DNA of 37,351 bases from Nocardia alni (GTDB lineage Bacteria; Actinomycetota; Actinomycetes; Mycobacteriales; Mycobacteriaceae). The stretch covers positions 1-37,351 of the forward strand of contig NZ_JAGPOX010000099.1 of the NCBI RefSeq assembly GCF_019038435.1, read 5' to 3'. The notes below the pieces were generated by a model. The model was not told where the DNA came from. It ran no database searches and saw only the letters and a program-made list of their open reading frames with translations. Of the stretch, positions 15,545-23,256 are shown piece by piece. Numbering within the stretch: position 1 is the stretch's first letter; every line of letters starts with the position of its first letter. A program made the position numbers and the translations under genes.

Positions 15545-15550
15545 TAACGT
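15545..15550 (+). promoter_or_regulatory. TANNNT -10 element for a leaderless transcript
   Basis: TAACGT is followed by exactly 7 nt and then the ATG of the methyltransferase at 15558. No Shine-Dalgarno sequence is present upstream of the ATG (CGGGTGA only). This spacing matches the mycobacterial pattern in which transcription starts at the A of the start codon. Confidence 0.5.
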
Positions 15551-15557
15551 CGGGTGA

Positions 15558-16367
15558 ATGAGTGAGGCCGTATCCGCCCCCGTCACCACAGATTCACCCG
15601 CGGTCGATCCGCTGCCGTTGACCGGTGAGCGGACGGTCCCGGGCATCGCGGAGGAGAATTACTGGTTCCGCCGTCACGAGATCGCCTATGCGCGGCTGCT
15701 TTCGCGCTGCGCGGGCAAGACCGTGCTCGAGGCCGGATCCGGAGAGGGCTACGGCGCCAACATGATCGCCGGGGTGGCCGCCCGGGTGATCGGCCTCGAC
15801 TACGACGCGAGCGCGGTCGAGCACGTGCGCGCGGTATACCCACGGGTGGAAATGCTTCAGGGAAACCTGGCCGAACTGCCCCTGGAGGACGGTTCGGTCG
15901 ACGTCGTGGTGAATTTCCAGGTGATCGAACACCTATGGGATCAGGGCCAGTTCGTGCGCGAATGCCTGCGGGTGCTACGGCCCGGCGGTGAACTGCTGAT
16001 CAGCACGCCCAACCGGATCACCTTCTCACCCGGTCGCGATACTCCGTTGAACCCCTTCCACACCCGCGAGCTCAACGCGGACGAGCTGTCGGAGCTGTTG
16101 GTCGAGGCCGGTTTCCGGGTCGCGGTGATGACGGGGGTGCACCACGGCCCGGAACTGGTCGCGCTGGACGCGAAGTGGGGCGGATCGATCATCGACGCCC
16201 AGATCGAGCGGGCGCTGGCCGGCGAGCCCTGGCCGCGCGAGCTTGCCGCCGATGTCGCGGCCGTGCGCACGGACGACTTCGGGCTGGATATCGCACCCGG
16301 GGGCGACGGCTGGGATCGGGCCATCGATACCAGCCTCGACCTCGTGGCGATCGCGGTGCGGCCGTGA
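15558..16367 (+). CDS. SAM-dependent methyltransferase (Rv3030-like, polymethylated polysaccharide cluster)
   Basis: This 269-residue class I methyltransferase has motif I VLEAGSGEGYG at residues 56-66, the acidic end of strand 2 GLDYDASAVEHV, and VDVVVNFQVIEHLWDQGQFVRECLRVLRPGGELLIS covering motifs II and III. The N-terminal TGERTVPG and YWFRRHEIAYARL are characteristic of the group that includes M. tuberculosis Rv3030, implicated in 6-O-methylation of methylglucose lipopolysaccharide. The next two genes (GH57 branching enzyme, GT4) have the same order as Rv3031 and Rv3032, which supports this role. The stop overlaps the next start (GTGA). The transcript is probably leaderless. The polysaccharide product in this organism is inferred. 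Confidence 0.88.
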   Translation: MSEAVSAPVTTDSPAVDPLPLTGERTVPGIAEENYWFRRHEIAYARLLSRCAGKTVLEAGSGEGYGANMIAGVAARVIGLDYDASAVEHVRAVYPRVEMLQGNLAELPLEDGSVDVVVNFQVIEHLWDQGQFVRECLRVLRPGGELLISTPNRITFSPGRDTPLNPFHTRELNADELSELLVEAGFRVAVMTGVHHGPELVALDAKWGGSIIDAQIERALAGEPWPRELAADVAAVRTDDFGLDIAPGGDGWDRAIDTSLDLVAIAVRP

Positions 16368-17959
16368 CGACGCAGGAGAAGGTGCCCGGCCGGTTCACGC
16401 TGGTCCTGCATTCGCATCTGCCGTGGCTGGCGCACCACGGCCGCTGGCCGGTGGGGGAGGAGTGGCTGTATCAATCCTGGGCCGCCTCCTATCTGCCCGT
16501 CGCACGAGTACTGAGAAAACTTGCCGCACAGGGCCGTTCGAACCTGATCAGCCTGGGCATCACCCCGGTGCTCGCCGCCCAGCTGGACGACCCGCACTGC
16601 CTGGCGGGTATGCACCACTGGCTCGGCAATTGGCAGCTGCGCGCCGACGAGGCCGCGATGAAGGGCAAACTCGCCCTGGGCGCGCACGAGCACGCCCTCG
16701 CGGCCGAGGCGCTGGCCGATTTCGAGCGGCGCTGGCGGCACGGCGGCTCCCCGGTGTGGCGCGAGCTGATCGACGCCGGGACGATCGAACTGCTCGGCGG
16801 CCCGCTCGCGCATCCGTTCCAGCCGCTGCTGGATCCGCGGCTGCGCGAATTCGAACTGGTCGAGGGCCTGGCCGACGCCCGGCATCGCTGGGGGCATACC
16901 CCGACGGGTCTCTGGGCGCCCGAATGCGGTTTCACCCCCGGAATGGAGCGCGGATACGCCGCGGCGGGTGTGACGCATTTCATGGTCGACGGTCCGTCGC
17001 TGCGCGGCGACACCACCCTCGGGCGGCCGGTGCGGGAGTCGGATGTGGTCGCGTTCGGGCGGGACCTGCAGGTCAGCTACCGGGTGTGGTCGCCCAAATC
17101 CGGATATCCGGGGCACGGCGCCTACCGCGACTTCCATCATTACGACCACGACACCGGTCTCAAGCCCTTCCGGGTGACCGGAAAGCAGGTCGACGGGCCG
17201 GACAAGGCCCCCTACGACCCGGAGCTGGCCGCGGCGGCCGTGGGTCGCGACGTGGCCGACTTCGTCGAGACGGTGCGCAAGCGCCTGATCTCCGAATCCG
17301 CGCGCATCGGCCGCCCCGCGCTGGTGGTGGCCGCATTCGACACCGAACTGTTCGGGCACTGGTGGCACGAGGGCCCACAGTGGCTCGAGCAGGTGCTGTG
17401 CGCGCTGCCCGAGGCCGGGATCACCATCGGCACACTGGCCGACGCCAGGGCCGACGGCTATGTGGGACAGCCGGTTCCGCTGGCCGACTCGTCGTGGGGC
17501 TCGGGCAAGGACTGGCGGGTGTGGGCCGGGGACCAGGTGCGCGACCTGGTCGATCTGAACGCCGAGATCGTGAGCCAGGCGCTGGACGCGCTCGACAAGA
17601 TGCGCGCCGAAGCCGGACGTTACGGCGGGCTCACTCGAGCGCCGTCATCGAATACGGGCGTGCGTGATCCGATCGCGGACCAGATTCTGCGCGAGGCCAT
17701 TCTGGCGGTCTCCAGCGACTGGGCCTTCATGGTCAGCAAGGATTCCGCGGCCGGGTACGCCCGCGACCGGGCACATCGGCACGCCCACGCCGCGCGGGAA
17801 ATCATCGCCGCGGTATCCGGCGGACAACTCGCCAAAGCACGGCAGTTGGCGGCAGGATGGTACGCGGCCGACGGGCTGTTCCCCGCGCTGGACGCGCGGC
17901 GGTTGGGCTCCGCCGTTTCCCTGGTCCCCGGCCGCACCGAGCACGAAGGACCCGTATGA
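16364..17959 (+). CDS. GH57 1,4-alpha-glucan branching enzyme (Rv3031-like)
   Basis: This is a 531-residue protein. The N-terminal GH57 motif 1 reads FTLVLHSHLPWLAHHGRWPVG. The nucleophile motif is GLWAPECGF with Glu187, and the acid/base motif is FDTELFGHWW with Asp326; both are in canonical order. A C-terminal DUF1957-type helical domain follows (SSWGSGKDWRVW, then DWAFMVSKDSAAGYARDRAHRH), typical of GH57 branching enzymes such as Thermus TTHA1902 and of Rv3031 (about 526 residues). It would introduce alpha-1,6 branches into alpha-glucan or methylglucose lipopolysaccharide precursor in the cytoplasm. The GTG at 16364 is chosen because it overlaps the methyltransferase stop by 4 bp, indicating coupling; the stop in turn overlaps the GT4 start. 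Confidence 0.93.
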   Translation: MTTQEKVPGRFTLVLHSHLPWLAHHGRWPVGEEWLYQSWAASYLPVARVLRKLAAQGRSNLISLGITPVLAAQLDDPHCLAGMHHWLGNWQLRADEAAMKGKLALGAHEHALAAEALADFERRWRHGGSPVWRELIDAGTIELLGGPLAHPFQPLLDPRLREFELVEGLADARHRWGHTPTGLWAPECGFTPGMERGYAAAGVTHFMVDGPSLRGDTTLGRPVRESDVVAFGRDLQVSYRVWSPKSGYPGHGAYRDFHHYDHDTGLKPFRVTGKQVDGPDKAPYDPELAAAAVGRDVADFVETVRKRLISESARIGRPALVVAAFDTELFGHWWHEGPQWLEQVLCALPEAGITIGTLADARADGYVGQPVPLADSSWGSGKDWRVWAGDQVRDLVDLNAEIVSQALDALDKMRAEAGRYGGLTRAPSSNTGVRDPIADQILREAILAVSSDWAFMVSKDSAAGYARDRAHRHAHAAREIIAAVSGGQLAKARQLAAGWYAADGLFPALDARRLGSAVSLVPGRTEHEGPV

Positions 17960-19215
17960 AGATCTTGATGGTGTCGTGGGAGTACCCCCCGGTAGTGGTC
18001 GGCGGGCTGGGGCGGCACGTGCATCATCTGGCCACCGAGCTGGCCGTCGCCGGGCACGAGGTCGTCGTGCTGGCTCGCCGCCCGATGGGCACCAACGCGG
18101 CCACGCACCCCACGCACACCTTCATCGAGGATCGGGTCCTGGTCGTCGCGGTCGCCGAGGATCCGCCGTCGTTCGACTTCGGCGAGGACATGCTCGCCTG
18201 GACCCTGGCCATGGGCCATGCCATGGTGCGCGCGGGGGTGGCGCTGAGCAAACCGGGCATCGCCGAGGGCTGGACCCCCGACGTGGTCCACGCGCACGAC
18301 TGGCTGGTCGCGCATCCGGCCGTCGCGCTGGCCGAATACTTCGACGTGCCGCTGGTGTCGACGATCCACGCCACCGAGGCCGGGCGGCACAGCGGCTGGG
18401 TATCGGGCCGGGTCAACAAGCAGGTCCATTCGGTCGAATGGTGGCTGGCCAACGACTCCGATGCGCTGATCACGTGTTCGGCCTCGATGCAGGACGAGGT
18501 GGAACGGCTGTACGGTCCGGAGCGCGTGCCGCTGCGGGTGATCCGCAACGGCATCGATGTGGGCGCCTGGCCTTTCCGGGCGCGCGCACCCCGTTCGGGC
18601 CCGCCGCGGCTGTTGTATATCGGGCGGCTGGAGTACGAGAAGGGTGTGCAGGACGCGATCGCGGCGCTGCCCCGGATCCGCCGCGCCCATCCGGGGACAA
18701 CGCTGACCGTCGCGGGGGTCGGCACCCAATTCGATTGGCTGCGCGAGCGCGCCCGCACGCATCGGGTCGCGCGGGCGGTGAACTTCGTGGGCCGCCTGGA
18801 TCACGAGGAGCTGCTGGGCTGGCTGCACGGCGCCGACGCGATCGTGCTGCCGAGCCGTTACGAGCCGTTCGGGATCGTCGCGCTCGAGGCGGCGGCGGCC
18901 GGAATTCCGCTGGTCACCTCCACCGCGGGTGGACTGGGCGAGCTGGTGGTGGACGGGGTGACGGGTGCGGCGTTCGAACCGGCCGACGTCAACGGCCTGG
19001 TCGAGGCGGCGTGCGCGGTGCTGGACGATCCGCCGGCCGCCCAGGAGCGCGCTTATGCCGCGCGCGAGCGCCTGACCGCCGACTTCGCCTGGGATGTGGT
19101 GGCGGCCGAGACGATTCAGGTCTATCAGGCCGCCAAGCGCCGGGTGCGCAACCCACTGGGGCGTCCGATCGTGGTGGAACGCCCGCTGCCCGAACGGGAT
19201 CCGAGTTCGGACTGA
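17956..19215 (+). CDS. GT4 alpha-glucan glycosyltransferase (Rv3032-like)
   Basis: This 419-residue GT-B fold enzyme opens MKILMVSWEYPPVVVGGLGRH, with the Gly-rich loop used by glycogen-synthase-like GT4 enzymes. The middle holds VHAHDWLVAHPAV and STIHATEAGRHSGW. The C-terminal donor-binding part has LLYIGRLEYEKGVQDAI and the E-x7-E motif EPFGIVALE (Glu303 and Glu311). Rv3032 (about 414 residues) elongates alpha-1,4-glucan for methylglucose lipopolysaccharide and glycogen, and the gene order is the same here. The ATG overlaps the GH57 stop (ATGA), so the three genes form one coupled operon. Donor nucleotide (UDP- or ADP-glucose) cannot be read from the sequence. Confidence 0.93.
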   Translation: MKILMVSWEYPPVVVGGLGRHVHHLATELAVAGHEVVVLARRPMGTNAATHPTHTFIEDRVLVVAVAEDPPSFDFGEDMLAWTLAMGHAMVRAGVALSKPGIAEGWTPDVVHAHDWLVAHPAVALAEYFDVPLVSTIHATEAGRHSGWVSGRVNKQVHSVEWWLANDSDALITCSASMQDEVERLYGPERVPLRVIRNGIDVGAWPFRARAPRSGPPRLLYIGRLEYEKGVQDAIAALPRIRRAHPGTTLTVAGVGTQFDWLRERARTHRVARAVNFVGRLDHEELLGWLHGADAIVLPSRYEPFGIVALEAAAAGIPLVTSTAGGLGELVVDGVTGAAFEPADVNGLVEAACAVLDDPPAAQERAYAARERLTADFAWDVVAAETIQVYQAAKRRVRNPLGRPIVVERPLPERDPSSD

Positions 19216-19303
19216 CACTTCGTAGGCCGTCGCTTCGTCTCGGGTGCTACCTTTCTACTCGTTTACGGGTATAGATAGTGCTGCGCGCGGGGAGGATTCG
19301 GCG

Positions 19304-20101
19304 GTGGACAAGCTGCAATGCGACTGGTGTGGGGTGCAGACGCCGCCCGGCACCGGTCGGACCTGCCCCAGTTGCGGTGCGCCGCTGGACGAGGCGAACA
19401 AGGTCAGCGATTCGGGCTGGCGGGAGGCCCCGCGGCTGCGGGACATGACCGAATTCCGGTTCGGCAACAGCGTCTGCCAGGTCGAGGGCGAATTGGTGCC
19501 GGTGGCCGAGATCGCCTTGGGCCAGGGTGATCAGGTGTACTTCGAACATCACGTGATGTTGTGGAAGGACGAGCCGGTCCCGATCTTCGCGCTCAACACC
19601 GGCGGCGGGATGAAGCGTTCGCTGGCGGGTATGCCGCACGTGGTCACCGTGTCGCAGGGCCCCGGGCGCATCGCGTTCTCCCGGGACGCCCCCGGTGAGC
19701 TGGTGGTGCTGCCGATGCATCCGGGTATGGAACTCGACGTGCGCGAACACGCGTTCCTGCTGGCGTCGGGGACCATCAACTACTCGTTCGTGCGGATCAA
19801 GGGCCTGGCCAATGTGCTGCACGGCGGCAACGGCATGTATATGGACCGGTTCATCACGCAGGGATATCCCGGGCTGCTGATGCTGCACGGTTTCGGCAAC
19901 GTCTTCGAGCGGATGCTGCGGCCGGGGGAGAAGATCCTGGTCGAGCCGGGCGGATTCCTGTACAAGGACGCCACGGTGCAGATGCAGGCGGTGCCGCAGA
20001 ACATCAAGGTCGGCATGTTCGGCCGGATGTATCTGGCCGAGATGACCGGCCCCGGCCGAGTCGGCATCCAGTCCATGTACGTCCACCATCATTCCGGGTA
20101 G
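19304..20101 (+). CDS. AIM24-family protein with N-terminal zinc ribbon (copy 1)
   Basis: This 265-residue protein begins with a four-cysteine zinc ribbon (CDWCG then CPSCGAPLDEAN, within the first 35 residues), joined to an AIM24/TIGR00266-like beta-prism domain: FRFGNSVCQVEGELVPVAEIALGQGDQVYFEHHVMLW, repeated GPGRIAFSRDAPGELVVLP strands, and MTGPGRVGIQSMY near the end. AIM24 relatives occur in bacteria and mitochondria; their bacterial role is not settled. GTG 19304 is preferred because GGGGAGGA lies about 8 nt upstream and the zinc ribbon starts at once; an upstream start at 19244 would add 20 unconserved residues. A second AIM24 gene follows after an 80-bp repeat. Upstream, TATAGAT at about 19271 could be a -10 element. 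Confidence 0.88.
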   Translation: MDKLQCDWCGVQTPPGTGRTCPSCGAPLDEANKVSDSGWREAPRLRDMTEFRFGNSVCQVEGELVPVAEIALGQGDQVYFEHHVMLWKDEPVPIFALNTGGGMKRSLAGMPHVVTVSQGPGRIAFSRDAPGELVVLPMHPGMELDVREHAFLLASGTINYSFVRIKGLANVLHGGNGMYMDRFITQGYPGLLMLHGFGNVFERMLRPGEKILVEPGGFLYKDATVQMQAVPQNIKVGMFGRMYLAEMTGPGRVGIQSMYVHHHSG

Positions 20102-20108
20102 GCGCGCG

Positions 20109-20188
20109 GTGAACGAGCGCAGCGAGCGAACAATGGACACAGCCGCCCGAGTGGTCATGCCGGAGCCGAGCGTCAGCGAGGCGGAGGT
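20109..20188 (+). repeat. Single copy of the 80-bp element between the two AIM24 genes
   Basis: It begins GTGAACGAGCGCAGCGAGCG, 8 nt after the first AIM24 stop, and ends GTCAGCGAGGCGGAGGT, directly before the ATG of the second AIM24 gene. The length is exactly 80 bp, although the middle has diverged from the copies at 2087 and 35160 by compensating shifts. It carries GAGG 7 nt before the following ATG. Confidence 0.85.
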
Positions 20189-20192
20189 ATGA
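20109..20192 (+). CDS. Putative 27-codon leader peptide encoded by the 80-bp element
   Basis: From GTG 20109 the frame reads VNERSERTMDTAAR and continues through PEPSVSEAEV to TGA at 20190-20192. That TGA overlaps the ATG of the next AIM24 gene (ATGA). The peptide pattern (RSE near the start, EPSxSE near the end) recurs in the copy at 35160, and in broken form in the tandem copies at 2087. Whether it is translated is unknown; it may serve only to bring ribosomes to the next start. Confidence 0.35.
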   Translation: MNERSERTMDTAARVVMPEPSVSEAEV

Positions 20193-21073
20193 ACGCTCCT
20201 GCCTACACCTGTCTGTTCTGCCGCCAGCCCAGCGATCCCGATGCCCGCACCTGCCCGCATTGCGGTGCGCCCGTGGATGTCCGGGCCGCGGTGAGCGCCT
20301 CGGGCTGGACCAAGCAGCCCGCCATCCGGGATATGGCCCACATCCAGTTCGGCCAATCGCGGTGCCAGATCGAGGGAACGCTGGTTCCGGCCGCGGATTT
20401 CGCGCTGGCACAGGGTGATTGGGTCTACTTCTCGCATCACAACCTGCTGTGGAGCGATCCCACCGCGCAGCTGGAGCGGATGAGCCTGCGCGGCGCGTGG
20501 AAGCGCATGATGGGCGGGCTGCCGCTGTTCATGCTGACCGGCCGTGGGCCCGGTCATATCGCGCTGTCCGGCACGCACGCCGGGGATCTCGTCGTGCTGC
20601 CGCTGGCGCACAACCAGAGCATGTGGGTGCACGAGCACCGATTCCTGGTGGCCACCGGCAACGTCGCCTACGACTGGACCGACAACGGCGTCTGGTTCGT
20701 CACGGGCACCGGCGACGACCGCAAGACGCACTACCCGCTGGGCATGTTCGGCGATGTGTTCACCGCGCAGGCGGGCCCCGGGCTGCTCCTGCTGCACTCG
20801 CCCGGCAACACCTTCATCCGCGATCTGGGTCCGGGCCAGAGCCTGCTGGTCAAGCCCTCGGCGCTGCTGTACCGCGACCTGTCGGTGACAGCGCACCTGC
20901 ACCTGGAGTATCCGGCGACGCGCGGCCTGGGTTGGTGGCGCAGCTTCAGCTACCGCAGCATCTGGCTACGGCTGGTCGGCCCGGGACGTGTCGCGGTGCA
21001 GTCGGTGTACGCACCGGAGGAGGAGTCCGAAATGATCCGCTCGCATTCCCGGGCGACAGTGCGCCGCTGGTAG
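20189..21073 (+). CDS. AIM24-family protein with N-terminal zinc ribbon (copy 2)
   Basis: This 294-residue protein has the same layout as the gene before it: a zinc ribbon with CLFC and CPHCG in the first 26 residues, a linker (SASGWTKQPAIRDM parallels SDSGWREAPRLRDM in copy 1), then the AIM24 beta domain (IQFGQSRCQIEGTLVPAADFALAQGDWVYFSHHNLLW, GPGHIALSGTHAGDLVVLP, GPGRVAVQSVYAPE). It carries an insertion around residues 170-185 and 215-260 relative to copy 1, and ends with a basic tail. The pair clearly arose by duplication. The ATG sits exactly at the end of the 80-bp element, which provides its ribosome site. Role unknown, possibly membrane or envelope associated. Confidence 0.88.
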   Translation: MNAPAYTCLFCRQPSDPDARTCPHCGAPVDVRAAVSASGWTKQPAIRDMAHIQFGQSRCQIEGTLVPAADFALAQGDWVYFSHHNLLWSDPTAQLERMSLRGAWKRMMGGLPLFMLTGRGPGHIALSGTHAGDLVVLPLAHNQSMWVHEHRFLVATGNVAYDWTDNGVWFVTGTGDDRKTHYPLGMFGDVFTAQAGPGLLLLHSPGNTFIRDLGPGQSLLVKPSALLYRDLSVTAHLHLEYPATRGLGWWRSFSYRSIWLRLVGPGRVAVQSVYAPEEESEMIRSHSRATVRRW

Positions 21074-21149
21074 GGGTGATCGCCGCACCGCGCGGGTGGA
21101 TTCCGCGATTCGGCGTCACGGCCGGCGTCGCCGTTCTTACCGTGGTGGC

Positions 21150-22139
21150 ATGGAAAACATGGCCGCGGTTCGCGGCCGCACTGATACCTCGGTGATCCGG
21201 GTCCAGGGGCTCGCGCGCACCTTCCGGACCAAGACGGGACCGGTCGAGGCGGTCACCGGCATCGACTTCGAGGTGCTGCGGGGGGAGATCGTCGGGCTGC
21301 TCGGACCCAACGGCGCGGGTAAGACCACGACGTTGCGGATGATCGCCACCCTGCTCGCGCCGACCGCGGGCGAGGCGACGGTGGCCGGGGCGGACCTGCG
21401 CACCGACCCGCGTACCGTTCGCTCGCGTATCGGTTACGTCGCGCAGGGCGGCATGACCAACGACGAGGAACTCGTCATCGACCAATTGATCTTGCAGGCA
21501 AGACTTTTCGGGCTGAGCAAGGCGACGGCGCGGCGCAACTCCGACGAACTGCTCGACACCCTGGAGCTGACGGGCCTGGGCAGGCGACGCTGCCGGGAGC
21601 TGTCCGGCGGGCAGCGTCGCCGGGTGGATATCGCACTCGGCTTGGTGCACCGGCCCGAATTGATCTATCTGGACGAGCCCACGACCGGACTGGATCCGCA
21701 GAGCCGAGCGAACCTCTGGGAGCATATCCGCCGCCTGCGCGACGAGGGCACCACGATGGTGCTCACCACCCACTATCTGGAGGAGGCCGACGTGCTGTGC
21801 GATCGGATCCTGGTGATGGACCACGGCGGCATCGTCGCCGCCGGGACGCCCGAGGAGTTGAAGCAGCGCATCGCGGGCGATGTGATCAGCCTCGAGATCG
21901 CCGACGAACAGGCCGATCTGGCGATCCGGATCGCCGATAAGGTACTGGAGTTGCGCTCGAAGATGCGTGCGGACGGTCTGGTGCATCTGACCGTGGAACG
22001 CGGCGACGCGGCGGTGGTGCCGCTGTTACGCGCACTCGACGAGCAGGGTGTGGTCCCGGGCTCGCTGACCGTCAAACGTCCCAGCCTCGACGACGTATTC
22101 CTCACCGTCACCGGGCGCACCCTGCGGGAGGGCAAATGA
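21150..22139 (+). CDS. ABC transporter ATP-binding protein (DrrA-like)
   Basis: This 329-residue ATPase shows Walker A GPNGAGKTT at residues 52-60, Q-loop VAQGG near 98, signature LSGGQRRR at 151-158, Walker B LIYLDEP at 171-177, D-loop and H-loop His208 (TTHYLEEAD). The C-terminal extension (LEIADEQADLAIRIADKVLELRSK and KRPSLDDVFLTVTGR) is typical of DrrA/daunorubicin-type exporters. With the coupled permease that follows it would drive export of a lipid, drug or metabolite. ATG 21150 is chosen as the first conserved-size start; 21159 is an alternative, and a perfect 7-bp hairpin (21161-21177) covers the first codons. The stop overlaps the permease start (ATGA). Confidence 0.93.
   Translation: MENMAAVRGRTDTSVIRVQGLARTFRTKTGPVEAVTGIDFEVLRGEIVGLLGPNGAGKTTTLRMIATLLAPTAGEATVAGADLRTDPRTVRSRIGYVAQGGMTNDEELVIDQLILQARLFGLSKATARRNSDELLDTLELTGLGRRRCRELSGGQRRRVDIALGLVHRPELIYLDEPTTGLDPQSRANLWEHIRRLRDEGTTMVLTTHYLEEADVLCDRILVMDHGGIVAAGTPEELKQRIAGDVISLEIADEQADLAIRIADKVLELRSKMRADGLVHLTVERGDAAVVPLLRALDEQGVVPGSLTVKRPSLDDVFLTVTGRTLREGK
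21161..21177 (+). promoter_or_regulatory. Hairpin covering the first codons of the ABC ATPase
   Basis: GGCCGCG-GTT-CGCGGCC is a perfect 7-bp all-GC stem beginning directly after the second ATG (21159). It would impede ribosome binding in the mRNA and could lower or gate expression. Confidence 0.35.
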
Positions 22140-22897
22140 ATTTCTTGCGTGAGACCGGGCTGATCTTCTGGTCGCAGCTGCGCATGCAACTGCGAAATCC
22201 GGTGTGGGTCATGATCGGACTCAGCCAGCCGGTGCTGTATCTGGTGTTGTTCGGGCCGCTGGTGAAGTCGATCGCGCCGGCGCTGGGGCCGGGGACCGAT
22301 CCGTGGAAGGTGCTCACGCCCGCGCTGGTGATCCAGATCGGCCTGTTCGGGTCGATGTTCGCCGGGTTCGTGATGGTGTCCGAACTGCGGGCCGGCGTGA
22401 TCGAGCGCCAACGGGTCACGCCCGCAAGGCGTTCCGCGCTGCTGGTGGGGCGGGTGCTCAAGGACATGGTCGTGCTGATCGTGCAGGCGTTGGTACTGGT
22501 CGTGGTCGCGATGGTCGCGTTCTCCTTGCGCCCCAACGTACTCGGGCTGGCCGCCGCGGTACTGCTCATCGCGGTGATGGCGGCCGGGCTGGCCTCGGCC
22601 TCGTATGCCCTTGCGCTGTGGGCGCGTTCGGAGGACACCCTCGCCTCGGTACTCAACAGTCTGTCGGTGCCGATCATGCTGCTGTCCGGAATTCTGCTGC
22701 CGATGAGCCTGGCGCCGCACTGGTTGCGGATCATCGCCGATATCAACCCGTTCGAGCATACGGTGGAGGCCGCGCGGGCGCTGTTCCGCGGGGATTTCGG
22801 CAACGTTCAGGTGTACTGGGGTACCGGCCTGACCGCCGCGGTCGCGTTGGTGCTCATCGTGATCGGCGCGCGCAGCTTCGCCCGGGAGAATGCCTGA
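22136..22897 (+). CDS. ABC transporter permease (DrrB-like, ABC-2 type)
   Basis: This 253-residue integral membrane protein has about six helices: VWVMIGLSQPVLYLVLFGPL, LVIQIGLFGSMFAGFVMV, a conserved cytoplasmic segment ELRAGVIERQRVTPARRSALLVGRVLKD that is the DrrB/ABC-2 signature, then helices around residues 112-134, 137-160, 172-198 and 226-246. It forms the channel for the exporter whose ATPase is the overlapping gene upstream. Substrate unknown; DrrAB relatives export anthracyclines or lipids. A GC-rich hairpin follows 10 nt downstream. Confidence 0.92.
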   Translation: MNFLRETGLIFWSQLRMQLRNPVWVMIGLSQPVLYLVLFGPLVKSIAPALGPGTDPWKVLTPALVIQIGLFGSMFAGFVMVSELRAGVIERQRVTPARRSALLVGRVLKDMVVLIVQALVLVVVAMVAFSLRPNVLGLAAAVLLIAVMAAGLASASYALALWARSEDTLASVLNSLSVPIMLLSGILLPMSLAPHWLRIIADINPFEHTVEAARALFRGDFGNVQVYWGTGLTAAVALVLIVIGARSFARENA

Positions 22898-23256
22898 CGG
22901 ACGCCCCGCGCCCCGCCCGGAACGTCACCGGGCGGGCGCGAAGACTACGGCGCGAAACAGCTCTCGCCGTCGACGTTGCCGGGCAGGAGAGAATGTTCAG
23001 TAGTTCTCGACAGTGGCGCCCGATGCTGCCTTCTGCCGAGCACACCCGCGGTTTCTCCGCACTGGATTTCGCGGTCACGATCCGGGACTGAAGATCACGG
23101 CTGAGAGTCCTGAAAAGGTACTGTTCGCAAACTGAGCGAACCGGGTGTATCGACGCGGTGAACAGCCGGTGTGACGTTCGTCTCGTTCATCCGACTGGCA
23201 CCGCCGCGACACCCACAGGTAGCCCCGGGGCCGATTCGGACTGGCTTCATCAGAGC
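22898..23256. other. 359-bp intergenic region after the ABC exporter
   Basis: It contains the exporter's terminator (22907-22940) and then the promoter region of the OlsB-like gene. The stretch 22941-23157 shows no gene with plausible composition in any frame. If the downstream gene starts at GTG 23158 rather than ATG 23257, the last 99 bp are coding. Confidence 0.6.
22907..22940 (+). terminator. Terminator of the ABC exporter operon
   Basis: CGCGCCCCGCCCGG (22907-22920), a 7-nt loop, and CCGGGCGGGCGCG (22928-22940) pair fully except for one extra C in the left arm. It lies 10 nt after the permease stop. No T-tract follows, as is usual in these genomes. Confidence 0.75.
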
